A stretch of DNA of 64,000 nt. It comes from Pseudoflavonifractor_A sp022772585. GTDB taxonomy: Bacteria > Bacillota > Clostridia > Oscillospirales > Oscillospiraceae. The DNA lies in assembly GCF_052065415.1 (NCBI RefSeq), contig NZ_JBQHUB010000011.1:15123-79122 (forward strand), in the 5' to 3' direction. This document shows, in pieces, positions 8,716 to 16,278 of this stretch. The translations under genes were made by a program, and so were the position numbers. The notes under the pieces are model-generated. The model was not told where the DNA came from. It made no database searches and saw only the letters and a list, made by a program, of their open reading frames with translations. Position 1 is the first letter of the stretch. Each line of letters opens with the position of its first letter.

Positions 8716-9150
8716 ATGGCCGATACGCCCGTTCCCGCCTTCTATACCCAGACCGGCTATCAAAAACGGAGCCATGCCCCCCTCACCGCCGCCATGGAGG
8801 ATTATCTGGAGATGATCTGCCGCCAGGCCGGCAGCGAGGGCTACGTCCGCATCAATTTTCTGGCCGGGCTGCTCAACGTGCGGCCCTCCTCGGCCTCCAA
8901 GATGGTCTATCAGCTCCGGGACATGGGGCTTGTCTTCTTTGAAAAATACGGGCTCATCCAGCCCACCGAGCCTGGCTGGGAACTGGGACGCTATCTTCTC
9001 CACCGGCACGACGTGCTCCACCGGTTCTTCTGCCGTCTCAATCATTCGGACGACCAGCTGGAGCAGGTGGAGCGGGTGGAGCACTACATGAGCCGGGAGA
9101 GCGTACACAACTTGGAGCGCTGGCTGGATGAGACGGCAGAGAAGGGATAG
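8716..9150 (+). CDS. DtxR/MntR/IdeR-family metal-dependent transcriptional regulator
   Basis: The 144-aa protein starts at the ATG eight bases after AGGAGG. It has a winged-helix domain (LTAAMEDYLEMICRQAG, then INFLAGLLNVRPSSASKMV) and a dimerisation/metal segment with HRHDVLHRFFCRL and EQVERVEHYMS, matching short MntR/IdeR proteins without the SH3 domain. The first 25 residues are an unusual extension. It is divergent from feoAB and overlaps the next gene, an NlpC/P60 enzyme, by 23 bp. It probably represses feoAB when iron or manganese is ample (inference). Confidence 0.85.
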   Translation: MADTPVPAFYTQTGYQKRSHAPLTAAMEDYLEMICRQAGSEGYVRINFLAGLLNVRPSSASKMVYQLRDMGLVFFEKYGLIQPTEPGWELGRYLLHRHDVLHRFFCRLNHSDDQLEQVERVEHYMSRESVHNLERWLDETAEKG

Positions 9151-9799
9151 ACGCCGCCCCCGCGCCCCGGTGGCCTCCTTCTGGGCCGGGCTGTTCCTGC
9201 TCCTGCTGGCCATGGTCCTGCTCCGCCCCCCTGAGGAAACGCCCCCGCCCGCGCCCACGCTCCATCCCCGGGCCGCCGCCCTGCTCTCCGCCCTGCCCGG
9301 GGATCTGGAGCCCTCCCGGCGGGCCCTGGTAGAGACTGCCTGCACCCTGGTGGGCCGGGTGGACTATTTCTGGGGCGGGAAATCCACTGCCCTGGGGTGG
9401 GACAGCCGCTGGGGAACCCCCGCCCGGGTCACCGCCCCCGGCTGCGGCGACACCGGCCGGATAATGCCCTTTGGTCTGGACTGCTCCGGCTATCTCACCT
9501 GGATCGCCGTCAACGCTCTTGAGGACCCGGAGGGCTCCGGGCGCATCGGTAACGGGGTCCGGGACCAGTACACCCACTGCACCCCCGTAGCGTGGGCGGA
9601 GGCCCGGCCCGGCGACCTGGTTTTTTTCCCTGACCTGTCCCATGTGGGACTGGCGGCGGGCCGGAACGGAGACGGCGCCCTGGCCGTGCTCCACTGCTCC
9701 CGCAGCCTGGGGGGCGTGGTGGTCACAGAGGACGCAGCAGCAGCCGGTTTCACCCTGGCCGGCCGTCCTGCCGTCCTTTTGGCTGCCATGGAGCGGTAA
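9128..9799 (+). CDS. NlpC/P60-like peptidoglycan hydrolase, membrane-anchored
   Basis: The 223-aa protein begins with a very basic leader (MRRQRRDRRRPRAP) and one membrane segment (about 17-33), then a proline-rich linker. The catalytic domain contains FGLDCSGYL (C119), PGDLVFFPDLSHVGL (H172) and a later LHCSR, the usual Cys-His-His/polar layout of NlpC/P60 enzymes that cut peptidoglycan stem peptides. The domain has extra residues between the first helix and the cysteine. The start overlaps the upstream regulator gene by 23 bp, so the two are probably co-transcribed. Confidence 0.75.
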   Translation: MRRQRRDRRRPRAPVASFWAGLFLLLLAMVLLRPPEETPPPAPTLHPRAAALLSALPGDLEPSRRALVETACTLVGRVDYFWGGKSTALGWDSRWGTPARVTAPGCGDTGRIMPFGLDCSGYLTWIAVNALEDPEGSGRIGNGVRDQYTHCTPVAWAEARPGDLVFFPDLSHVGLAAGRNGDGALAVLHCSRSLGGVVVTEDAAAAGFTLAGRPAVLLAAMER

Positions 9800-9957
9800 G
9801 TTTTTCCGCCCGGAGCAGACCCTTTGTTTACAATTCGTTTTCCAGAATTTCAGATTATTTTCAGGTTTCTCCGGTATCCTGTTTCTGACAGCCGGGGACC
9901 CGCACTCACGTGGGAAACCCCTCCCGGCTCATCCCATTTCCGGAAAGGAGACCTCCC

Positions 9958-11469
9958 ATGAAAGCAAACTGGCTATCCGTGCCGCTCTCGGCGGCACTTG
10001 TACTATCCCTGGCCGCCTGCGGCGGCGCCCCCGCCGCGACTCCCACCTCTTCCCCCTCCGCCGGGGCCGCCGATGACGCCGCCGTGACCCAAGTGGTCCT
10101 GTCGGACAGCGGCATTATGGTGGACGGCGCTTCCGCCTCCACCGACCCCGCCTCCGCCGTCTACACCGGCGCCGGTATCGTCTACTACGAGGACGGCCAT
10201 GACGAGACCTACGGCGAGGGCGGCCAGGAGGACGCCCACACCGCTGAAGAGGCCGCCGCCCACACGGTGGTCACCATCACCCAGCCCGGCGTCTACCGGG
10301 TCAGCGGCACGCTCTCCGCCGGCCAGCTGGCCGTGGACCTGGGCGAGGGGGCCGAGGAGGACCCGGAGGCTGTGGTCACCCTGATCCTGGACGGGGCCGA
10401 CATCACCTGCACCGTGGCCCCGGCAGTCATCTTCTATCGGGTGTATGAGTGCGCCTCCGCCGACAGCGAGACCGCCTCCGCCACAGTGGACACCTCCGCT
10501 GCCGGCGCCAACGTCATCCTGGCTGACGGTTCCGAGAACAACATCACCGGCTCCTATGTGGCCAAAATCTATCAGGAGGGCACCGACAAAAAGCTCCACA
10601 AGTACGACGGCGCCTTCTACTCCAAAATGAGTATGAACCTGAATGGTGGTGAGGAGGGCACAGGCACGCTCAACATCATCGCTGACAATGAAGGACTGGA
10701 TTCTGAGCTCCATCTCACCATCAACGGCGGCAATATCGCCATCCAGTCCCAGAACGACGGTATCAACACCAACGAGGACGGCGTGTCCGTCACCACCGTC
10801 AACGGCGGTAAGCTGTACATCAACGCCGGCTTGGGCGAGGAGGGCGACGGCATCGACTCCAACGGCTGGCTGGTCATCAACGGCGGTGAGATCGTCTCGC
10901 TGGCCAACGGACGCACCGGTGACGGCGGCCTGGACTCCGATCTGGGCATCGTGCTCAACGGCGGCCATATCCTGGCCCTGGGCAGCCGGAGCGACCCCAT
11001 CGACAGTACCTCCGCCCAGGCCTCTCTGAATTGGAGCCTCGCTGACGTCCAGGAGGGCGGCTCCATCCTGGTCATCAACGACAGCGAAGGCAAAGAACTG
11101 CTGTCCTACACCACCGAGAAGGAGTACAGCTCTGTGGTCTTTTCCGCGCCTGAGCTCACCGCCGACGGCTCTTATACCCTCACGGTGGACGGCGAGGAGC
11201 AGCAGAATATGGGACAGGGCGGACGTGGAGGCCCCGGAGGACAGCCGCCCCGTGATTTGCCTGAGGGTGCACAGCCCCCGGACGGCCAGCGTCCGGAACG
11301 GCCCGACGGCGCCCAGCCGGGTGAGCGCCCCCAGCGCCCTGACGGCGCCCAGCCGGGTGAGCGCCCCCAGCGCCCTGACGGCGCTCAGCCGCCGGAGGAC
11401 ATGAAGGGACAGACGCCTCCCCAGTCCACTGGTGAGGTCTCCCCCGCGCCTGTGGAAGAGCAAAGCTGA
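9958..11469 (+). CDS. Carbohydrate-binding beta-helix lipoprotein, Cthe_2159-like
   Basis: The start follows GGAAAGGAGA. The 503-aa product has a lipoprotein signal ending LSLAAC. The central region shows regular repeats with INGG and DGI(D/N) turns (for example LNIIADNEGLDSELHLTING), as in the Cthe_2159 family of calcium-binding beta-helix proteins that bind acidic sugars or cellulose. After it comes a short Ig-like piece and a C-terminal tail of PEGAQPPDGQRPE-type repeats encoded by an exact 36-bp DNA repeat. It is probably a surface-exposed binding protein; no enzymatic motif is evident. A strong terminator follows. Confidence 0.75.
   Translation: MKANWLSVPLSAALVLSLAACGGAPAATPTSSPSAGAADDAAVTQVVLSDSGIMVDGASASTDPASAVYTGAGIVYYEDGHDETYGEGGQEDAHTAEEAAAHTVVTITQPGVYRVSGTLSAGQLAVDLGEGAEEDPEAVVTLILDGADITCTVAPAVIFYRVYECASADSETASATVDTSAAGANVILADGSENNITGSYVAKIYQEGTDKKLHKYDGAFYSKMSMNLNGGEEGTGTLNIIADNEGLDSELHLTINGGNIAIQSQNDGINTNEDGVSVTTVNGGKLYINAGLGEEGDGIDSNGWLVINGGEIVSLANGRTGDGGLDSDLGIVLNGGHILALGSRSDPIDSTSAQASLNWSLADVQEGGSILVINDSEGKELLSYTTEKEYSSVVFSAPELTADGSYTLTVDGEEQQNMGQGGRGGPGGQPPRDLPEGAQPPDGQRPERPDGAQPGERPQRPDGAQPGERPQRPDGAQPPEDMKGQTPPQSTGEVSPAPVEEQS
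11305..11391 (+). repeat. 36-bp tandem repeat coding for a DGAQPGERPQRP tail
   Basis: Two exact adjacent copies (11305-11340 and 11341-11376) and a partial third are in frame with the beta-helix lipoprotein. Exact identity suggests recent slippage and possible copy-number variation. Confidence 0.85.
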
Positions 11470-11476
11470 CCCCCCT

Positions 11477-11516
11477 TGCGGTGGGGCGGGATATCCCCCG
11501 CTCCACCGCTTTTTTA
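11477..11516 (+). terminator. Intrinsic terminator of the beta-helix lipoprotein gene
   Basis: A long GC-rich hairpin (GCGGTGG paired with CCACCGC, with an inner GGCGGG/CCCCGC part) is followed by TTTTTT. Confidence 0.8.
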
Positions 11517-11537
11517 CAGGTTTTTTTCAAATCCTTC

Positions 11538-11566
11538 TTGACAATGCGGGCGCTTCATGCTATCAT
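11538..11566 (+). promoter_or_regulatory. Sigma-A type promoter of the tRNA cluster
   Basis: TTGACA is followed after exactly 17 bp by TATCAT, about 37 bp upstream of the first tRNA gene. Confidence 0.75.
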
Positions 11567-11602
11567 ATGCAAGCTGACATCGCTAAGACGTCCGCAGCCC
11601 AT

Positions 11603-11676
11603 GCGGGTGTAGTTCAATGGTAGAATCCCAGCCTTCCAAGCTGGTCGCGTGGGTTCGATTCCCATCACCCGCTCCA
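11603..11676 (+). tRNA. tRNA-Gly (TCC), CCA encoded
   Basis: The cloverleaf closes with GCGGGTG/CACCCGC. The anticodon loop reads CTTCCAA (anticodon TCC), the T arm contains GGTTCGATTCC, and CCA is encoded. Confidence 0.95.
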
Positions 11677-11679
11677 TAT

Positions 11680-11756
<77 letters not shown>

Positions 11757-11798
11757 TGGACCGTCTTTACGGTCAGAAAGTCCCTGCGTTGTCAATAT

Positions 11799-11876
11799 GG
11801 TGGGTGTAGCTCAGTTGGTTAGAGCATCGGATTGTGGTTCCGAGGGTCGTGGGTTCGAGTCCCATTACCCACCCCA
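11799..11876 (+). tRNA. tRNA-His (GTG), CCA encoded
   Basis: The anticodon loop TTGTGGT gives GTG. An extra 5' G at 11799 opposes the discriminator C at 11873, the histidine identity feature. CCA is encoded. Confidence 0.93.
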
Positions 11877-11941
11877 TACGACTCAAGGCGGAAGGGGGGG
11901 GGGGGCCGCTCCGGCCCTTCGCTTTTGAAGCGCCTCCCTAT

Positions 11942-12016
11942 TGGGGTGTAGCCAAGTGGTAAGGCACGGGACTTTGACTCCCGCATTCGCTGGTTCGAGC
12001 CCAGCCATCCCAGCCA
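11942..12016 (+). tRNA. tRNA-Gln (TTG), CCA encoded
   Basis: TGGGGTG pairs with CATCCCA. The anticodon loop ACTTTGACT contains TTG. The T arm has GGTTCGAGCCC and CCA is encoded. Confidence 0.93.
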
Positions 12017-12055
12017 GCTTTTCCGGAGGTTTCTCCTCCTTTAGATATATCATAT

Positions 12056-12131
12056 GACTCGTTAGCTCAGTCGGCAGAGCAACTGCCTTTTAAGCAGTGG
12101 GTCCGGGGTTCGAATCCCCGACGGGTCACCA
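12056..12131 (+). tRNA. tRNA-Lys (TTT), CCA encoded; integration target of the downstream element
   Basis: GACTCGT pairs with ACGGGTC. The anticodon loop CTTTTAA gives TTT and CCA is encoded. The 3' 48 bases are the left attachment core of the integrated element, so the element restores an intact tRNA gene. Confidence 0.95.
12084..12131 (+). repeat. attL core (48 bp, tRNA-Lys 3' end)
   Basis: Identical to 20620-20667, starting TGCCTTTTAAGC and ending GACGGGTCACCA. The bases on either side differ between the two copies, so the core limits are exact. Confidence 0.93.
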
Positions 12132-12137
12132 GATAAA

Positions 12138-12170
12138 GTCTTAGAGCCGCAATGGTTCTAAGACTTTTTC
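12138..12170 (+). terminator. Terminator supplied by the element for the restored tRNA-Lys gene
   Basis: GTCTTAGAGCC and GGTTCTAAGAC form an 11-bp stem (one G:T pair) with loop GCAAT, followed by TTTTTC. It begins six bases after the att core, inside the element. Confidence 0.8.
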
Positions 12171-12327
12171 TTTCTCTTGACATATCCAGTATTCGGAAAA
12201 TTGAATGGAAAATAAACGCATTTTTTGGGGCCGTACAAGTCAAAATGCAAGTCACCCAACACCCCATGTTGGCGGATTTTGCAATCGCATTTCCGGTTTA
12301 ACTGTGGTGGAAATGACGGTGGAAAAT

Positions 12328-13089
12328 TCACTCCTCCCAATCCCGGTCAATGCACCTCTCCGCCAAGCGCTCCCGGAGAATGGACAACCGCTCCGGCTGA
12401 CTGCCGCCACGCCGAAACGCCCCAAGGCCCACACCGGAATAATAGGGCGTCTTTAACTCGATGAACTGCGCCAGCTCCCGGCCCATACTGGAGCGGCGGA
12501 TGGACCGCAGCCCTTTGTTCTCCCTCTGCCGAACTGTTTCGGGATATACCCCGTCTTCCTCGCAGATCTTCGCCAGGGTTTTCCCGTTGTAGAACCTTCG
12601 GCGCAGTGTGGCCGCCTGTTCCGCCGGAATGAGCATAAGCGCTCGCTCCAGGGCCTCATGGAGCTGTTCCCGCCACTCCAGTTCCCCCACGTCCTCAAAC
12701 GGCGCCTGGGCGGCGTGGTCCTCTATGCTGTCCGCCGCGGTAAGGTCATCTGTGCCGGGGATTGGGTCATCCAGGCCGGAAGCGTAATCCAACATATCCC
12801 TCCGGCTCCCCCGATAGCCTGCGGCTTCCGCGAAGTAAGAGCGCAGGCGCAGAGCCAGGAAACCAATGAAGGAGCTACCGGCGGATGAGTCAAACCGTTC
12901 CGCCGCATCCACCAGGGCCAGGAAACCGGACTGGTACAGGTCTTCCTCGTCCACTCCGCCGAAACCATCAAGCCGGCGGGCGCACTTCCTAGCCTGCATT
13001 GCCACGAACTTCTCCACCTGCTCCCACAGAGCAGGCAGCTTGTCCCGCTCCCCGGCCTGGGTGCGTTCTACCAGTTCTTCATTGCTCAT
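12328..13089 (-). CDS. Sigma-70 family RNA polymerase sigma factor of the integrated element
   Basis: The 253-aa protein has a region-2 like segment (EEDLYQSGFLALVDAAERFD, then FIGFLALRLRSYFAEAAGY) and a region-4 like helix-turn-helix (KTLAKICEEDGVYPETVRQR, about 170-190), plus a C-terminal extension of about 55 residues. Such phage-type sigma factors commonly activate late genes. It is the last gene of the rightmost-to-left minus-strand series, about 200 bp from attL, downstream of the capsid gene. It may drive element genes or redirect the host or a helper phage (inference). RNA polymerase binding is assumed from homology only. Confidence 0.8.
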   Translation of the reverse strand: MSNEELVERTQAGERDKLPALWEQVEKFVAMQARKCARRLDGFGGVDEEDLYQSGFLALVDAAERFDSSAGSSFIGFLALRLRSYFAEAAGYRGSRRDMLDYASGLDDPIPGTDDLTAADSIEDHAAQAPFEDVGELEWREQLHEALERALMLIPAEQAATLRRRFYNGKTLAKICEEDGVYPETVRQRENKGLRSIRRSSMGRELAQFIELKTPYYSGVGLGAFRRGGSQPERLSILRERLAERCIDRDWEE

Positions 13090-13107
13090 AGCTCAGAGCA
13101 CAACCTT

Positions 13108-13320
13108 TCATTTCTGCATCCCGTTCACGATCTTCTCCAGCTCGTCAATCTTGGTCTGCTGCTCATCGGTACGGATGGCCCCAAGTGTCACATTGGCAGC
13201 ATACAGAATGGCGTTGGCCGTCTTGGCGTCGATTTCACCGTTCAGCAGCATATTTGCGATTCGGTTAACGGCCTTCCGGGTCTCTCTGGGCGTGGTCATC
13301 TTTAGCCGCTTCCGTGCCAT
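13108..13320 (-). CDS. Small phage-type protein (70 aa)
   Basis: The start is the ATG after CGGGGTGAT. The 70-aa product begins MARKRLKMTTPRETRKAVNR and ends in a charged helix (DEQQTKIDELEKIVNGMQ). It is basic at the N terminus and predicted to be mostly helical, possibly a coiled coil. No family name can be given. Its start lies four bases from the stop codon of the gene before it and it precedes the sigma factor gene, so it belongs to the capsid/sigma transcript. Confidence 0.65.
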   Translation of the reverse strand: MARKRLKMTTPRETRKAVNRIANMLLNGEIDAKTANAILYAANVTLGAIRTDEQQTKIDELEKIVNGMQK

Positions 13321-13324
13321 ATCA

Positions 13325-13591
13325 TCACCCCGGAATATCGTCAACGATGACCACCACGTCCCGGCTGTTTGGGTATTTCTCCGACAAAGCGTTGATATAC
13401 TCCATGGCGGCCTCCTCGGTGGAGTGTGTGGTGGTTTCAACGGTTGGTCTATGTCCTTGTACCCGGTCCCACAGATGGACCGTAGAGGTCCATAAATGGC
13501 CATCCTGCCATATCATTGCAAGGGTCAGCTCCTTCTCGATGTACCCGGCCATTTTTTTCGCCTCGATCAGGAGGCGGTCAATCTGTTTCAT
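13325..13591 (-). CDS. Small phage-type protein (88 aa)
   Basis: A start at MKQIDRLLIEAKKMAGYIEK is preferred over an upstream in-frame codon because the residues before it are not protein-like. The 88-aa product has a mixed alpha/beta pattern (LAMIWQDGHLWTSTVHLW, later DVVVIVDDIPG). It is unrecognised. Its stop codon lies just ahead of the next gene's ATG, which suggests translational coupling. It lies between the capsid gene and the sigma factor gene. Confidence 0.6.
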   Translation of the reverse strand: MKQIDRLLIEAKKMAGYIEKELTLAMIWQDGHLWTSTVHLWDRVQGHRPTVETTTHSTEEAAMEYINALSEKYPNSRDVVVIVDDIPG

Positions 13592-13659
13592 ATATCGTCT
13601 CCCTATACAAAAAGGGGGCGCGCAGGCTGCCGCCAACACGTCCCCTGCTGGGTCACATA

Positions 13660-14505
13660 TTAGCCCTCGGTGGGCACGGCCTGGTAGTAGATGGCCTTGA
13701 CCTTGTTGTCCAGAATGAAGGCATCATAGCAGATACGGCCCTCCACCAGAGCGCCAGAGATTCCGGGCGGGTCCTGGTGCACCTTGTACTCCTCCAGCTT
13801 GGTGGGGGCCACACAGGCGCAGGGATGGGCCACCATAAAGCCGAAGCCCGCGGGCAGGCGGTTGGCGGGGATCTTCTGCACGTTCATGCCGTCAACGATG
13901 GCGATCACGCCCTTCAGGCGCAGCTCGTTGCCCACGTCGGTATCCATGGTGATGTCCTTGCACTTCTTCATCAGCTGATAAGTGGCAGGAGTCACCACCA
14001 GAACACGGCCAGTCTCGGGGACCTCGGCGTCATCCATGACGGTGGAGGCCTTGATGATCTCCGTATAGATGTTCTCGGCCGTCAGGGCCACGGCGGCGGG
14101 CTTGTTGCCGGCTCCGGCGCACATGACGCCGTAAGTGTAGGCGTCAACCTCGGGGATCACAACTTCCCGATTCTGTCGGGCCAGAGCGGAGGCTGCAGCC
14201 AGCTGCTGGGCGGTCTCGTCGGTGTCCAGCTTGTCGATGGCGAAGGTGAAGGAGCGGTCCTTCTTCAGCGTGAACTCCTCGGTGGTGGCATCCAGGGCTT
14301 CCACAGCGCCGTAGCGGCTCCAATTGCCCTCGGCGGGCCCCTTGCGTCCGTAGTCGTTCATGCCGGCGGTGGTGACCTTGTAGACCTTAATCGTGTGGGC
14401 GCCGGTCCAGTCAAAGTCCTGGTTGGTCAGGAGGGCCTTCCTGCTCTCCGTGGAAAACTGTTCGTCCACATGGGGCGAAAACTTGGTTACTAAATCAACT
14501 GCCAT
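13660..14505 (-). CDS. Phage major capsid protein
   Basis: The 281-aa protein begins MAVDLVTKFSPHVDEQFSTE and has features of Firmicutes phage coat proteins: an N-terminal arm, then FDWTGAHTIKVYKV and FTLKKDRSFTFAIDKLD, a long helix with DETAQQLAAASALARQNRE, the VLVVTPATYQLMKK segment, and an ending in VKAIYYQAVP. These strands match HK97-fold capsid proteins that are made with a separate scaffold and without a fused protease. The gene is 16 bp downstream of a scaffold gene and intact. It is surprising because no portal, protease or terminase gene accompanies it. Confidence 0.8.
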   Translation of the reverse strand: MAVDLVTKFSPHVDEQFSTESRKALLTNQDFDWTGAHTIKVYKVTTAGMNDYGRKGPAEGNWSRYGAVEALDATTEEFTLKKDRSFTFAIDKLDTDETAQQLAAASALARQNREVVIPEVDAYTYGVMCAGAGNKPAAVALTAENIYTEIIKASTVMDDAEVPETGRVLVVTPATYQLMKKCKDITMDTDVGNELRLKGVIAIVDGMNVQKIPANRLPAGFGFMVAHPCACVAPTKLEEYKVHQDPPGISGALVEGRICYDAFILDNKVKAIYYQAVPTEG

Positions 14506-14521
14506 TTGTCAGGCTCCTTTC

Positions 14522-14956
14522 TTACTTGTGCCTGAACGCCTCCGCGATCCGATCAGAGAGGGAGCCCCCGCCGGATCCGGTTCCACGAACGATGACCGGG
14601 GTCTTTGCCTGTACGGCCGGGTTCAGGTCCGGGAACAATTCCAGCATCTTGTCAACCTGGGTCTTGAATTTATCGGCATCGGAAGTGTCAAACACGTCCA
14701 CAAGGGCGGCCGGGTATCCTTTCTCCCGGATATACTCCTTGCAGGACATGGCAGCTTCACGGGCGGACAGGTCCTTTTCCCTCTGCTCCAGCGGATCCTC
14801 TTTGGCACGCTCCAAGGCGGCTTTGTCGCGCTCTCGCGCCAGGCGTTCAGATACGATTCTGTTTACATCTTCTTGGGTGAATGTCTTGCCGGCTACGGCC
14901 CCGTTGTCCTCCGGGTGAGTGGTTTCCGGCTGGGTAATCTTGATGTTTTCGCTCAT
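14522..14956 (-). CDS. Phage capsid scaffolding protein (DUF4355-like)
   Basis: The 144-aa acidic protein has a disordered N terminus (MSENIKITQPETTHPEDNG), a central coiled coil with FTQEDVNRIVSERLARERDK and EQREKDLSAREAAMS, and a short C-terminal region ending SLSDRIAEAFRHK, the layout of DUF4355/Gp20-type scaffolds. The basic C terminus probably contacts the capsid protein encoded immediately downstream. A strong site (CGGAGG) precedes the ATG. A terminator-like hairpin and a consensus promoter lie upstream, so expression may be controlled by attenuation. Confidence 0.8.
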   Translation of the reverse strand: MSENIKITQPETTHPEDNGAVAGKTFTQEDVNRIVSERLARERDKAALERAKEDPLEQREKDLSAREAAMSCKEYIREKGYPAALVDVFDTSDADKFKTQVDKMLELFPDLNPAVQAKTPVIVRGTGSGGGSLSDRIAEAFRHK

Positions 14957-14992
14957 GTCATACCTCCGTTTTACGCCGTGAGTTCGGCTGAA

Positions 14993-15039
14993 TAAAAAAC
15001 AGGCATGAGAACAGCGGTGAAGCTGTTTCCCATGCCTGT
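14993..15039 (-). terminator. Terminator or attenuator in the leader of the scaffold-capsid transcript
   Basis: On the minus strand ACAGGCATG pairs with CATGCCTGT and AACAGC with GCTGTT around the loop, followed by TTTTTT. It lies between the promoter at 15092-15120 and the scaffold gene. Confidence 0.75.
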
Positions 15040-15091
15040 CTGTTGACGGCTAACCCCTCGGGGCGGTACTCATGCCTATTTCATTGAAACA

Positions 15092-15120
15092 ATTGTACCA
15101 CACCATGGGCCGCTGGTCAA
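15092..15120 (-). promoter_or_regulatory. Sigma-A type promoter ahead of the scaffold-capsid genes
   Basis: On the minus strand TTGACC is separated by exactly 17 bp from TACAAT. The expected start near 15085 gives a leader of about 90 bases that ends in the hairpin at 14993-15039. Confidence 0.75.
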
Positions 15121-15299
15121 GTGCTTTTCCATGTGTCCGTAGGCATTCCGGGTTTCGGAATGGTCAAATAGATGTGCTTAAAGGGCGGGTGAGCGTCGCT
15201 TTTGTGTACCTTCAGGCGGGGGTGGAGCTGCCGGAGGGCCACCAGATCAGCGGCGGCCTCCTCCTGCTCCTCTGGTAAGTAGGCAATGGTGATCTTCAT
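15117..15299 (-). CDS. Small phage-type protein (60 aa)
   Basis: The 60-aa product begins MKITIAYLPEEQEEAAADL and contains HPRLKVHKSDAHPPFKHIYL, a pattern I associate with small conserved proteins of Firmicutes phages of unknown function. It overlaps the metallopeptidase gene by four bases, so translation is coupled. Its 3' end overlaps the promoter that drives the scaffold-capsid genes. Confidence 0.7.
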   Translation of the reverse strand: MKITIAYLPEEQEEAAADLVALRQLHPRLKVHKSDAHPPFKHIYLTIPKPGMPTDTWKST

Positions 15300-15673
15300 G
15301 TGGTTTTCTCCTGACCATACCGGAAGAGAATATCGTTCGCCGTAAGCACAGCGGCAAAGATATTTGCTTCTGTTTCTGCGAAATTTGGCATCTTTTCTTT
15401 GACGTCTGTCCTGAATCTCAGGTGTCCGAGCAGGATGTGCCCCAGCTCGTGGGCTATTGTGTAGCGGATCTCCAGATCATCCAGGTCAGCGTCAAAAACA
15501 ATTACAGGATGATTTCCGCCAAAGGCGAAGCTGAATCCGGAACTCTCACGCATAACGGAATCTATGTCCTTGTGGCTTTCGAGAAAGCCGTTGTTCTCTT
15601 TCCGCAGGCTTTGGTAGGAGAATATACGGATACCGTACTCTTTGCAGATTTTATTAAAATCAATTTTTTTCAT
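15296..15673 (-). CDS. ImmA/IrrE family metallopeptidase
   Basis: The 125-aa protein contains the zinc motif HELGH (75-79) with a downstream acidic ligand in FAETEANIFAA, typical of ImmA/IrrE/DUF955 peptidases. In integrative elements such as ICEBs1 this protease cleaves the cI-like immunity repressor to trigger excision. A cI-like repressor gene exists at 18430 on the opposite strand, but the two are not adjacent as is usual. It is shorter than ImmA proteins that carry an HTH domain. The function in induction is inferred. Confidence 0.8.
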   Translation of the reverse strand: MKKIDFNKICKEYGIRIFSYQSLRKENNGFLESHKDIDSVMRESSGFSFAFGGNHPVIVFDADLDDLEIRYTIAHELGHILLGHLRFRTDVKEKMPNFAETEANIFAAVLTANDILFRYGQEKTT

Positions 15674-15716
15674 ATTGACAACTCACTTTTCTGTCCCCTA
15701 AAATAGGGGTGGTCAG

Positions 15717-15857
15717 TTAGTTGGTAGCTCTCTGATCCTCTTTGCCGTCCTTGGTGTTGGTAGCACCCTGGGCGGCTTCTTTTTTGTCCGGGCAGTCGCA
15801 GCGCTCGCCCGGATCCAGGTTGGCGCCGCAGTAAGGGCATGTTCGGTAATAGCTCAT
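15717..15857 (-). CDS. Small zinc-ribbon protein (46 aa)
   Basis: The frame encodes 46 aa starting MSYYRTCPYCGANLDPGERC with CPYC and CDC pairs that could bind one zinc ion, then a charged tail ending in QRATN. Proteins of this type are frequent among small phage and element genes. It overlaps the preceding gene's stop by four bases (ATGA arrangement), which supports translation. Function unknown. Confidence 0.7.
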   Translation of the reverse strand: MSYYRTCPYCGANLDPGERCDCPDKKEAAQGATNTKDGKEDQRATN

Positions 15858-16036
15858 TCGCCCATCCCTCCATGATAATCAATCATGTCAGCCACGTTCT
15901 GGATGTCGCCGGTGTTCATTGCTATCTCCATAACGGCACAGTGGTCACCGTAGAACCATGCACAGCGGTCGCCCTCGCATGATATAAAATCATATTCGGA
16001 ACCGGCCGACAGCAGCGGGCAGATCGGTTTATTCAT
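15854..16036 (-). CDS. Small cysteine-containing phage protein (60 aa)
   Basis: The 60-aa product begins MNKPICPLLSAGSEYDFISC and has four cysteines (C6, C20, C25, C33 approximately), which suggests a small metal site. It overlaps the genes on both sides by four bases. The general pattern CP-x-C-x-CAWF is common in small Firmicutes phage proteins of unknown role. Confidence 0.7.
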   Translation of the reverse strand: MNKPICPLLSAGSEYDFISCEGDRCAWFYGDHCAVMEIAMNTGDIQNVADMIDYHGGMGE

Positions 16037-16230
16037 CGGGTGCTTACCTCATCATCCCGCTTCACGCTGCACTCGTGGCAATAGACATTTGTACCGTACA
16101 GATCAGCATCACCGCCGCCGAGAATATCACAAATATCCACCTTGTGCTCCTTCCCGCACTTAGGGCAGGTGGTGTAAACGTTATCCTCGCCGATCTCAAG
16201 CCTGGTGCCTTTGTGCTTCAGATAAAACAT
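16033..16230 (-). CDS. Small zinc-ribbon protein (65 aa)
   Basis: The ATG at 16230 follows GAAAGGAGATTGAAC, so it is preferred to an upstream in-frame codon. The 65-aa product has CPKCGKEH and CHECSVKRDD, two CxxC pairs forming a likely zinc ribbon. It is the first gene of the small-protein series that runs to the 60-aa gene at 15117, with four-base overlaps. Function unknown. Confidence 0.7.
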   Translation of the reverse strand: MFYLKHKGTRLEIGEDNVYTTCPKCGKEHKVDICDILGGGDADLYGTNVYCHECSVKRDDEVSTR

Positions 16231-16278
16231 GTTCAATCTCCTTTCGTTCTCACTGTCCATTACATATCCGCTTATTTG

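Noticed and set aside
11305..11391. 36-bp repeats considered as a CRISPR array
   Set aside because: The copies are directly adjacent without spacers and code in frame for a proline-rich tail.
15670..15882. 70-codon minus-strand frame overlapping the small zinc-ribbon gene
   Set aside because: The alternative frame at 15717-15857 has a zinc-ribbon motif and correct four-base overlap, so this one is a shadow.
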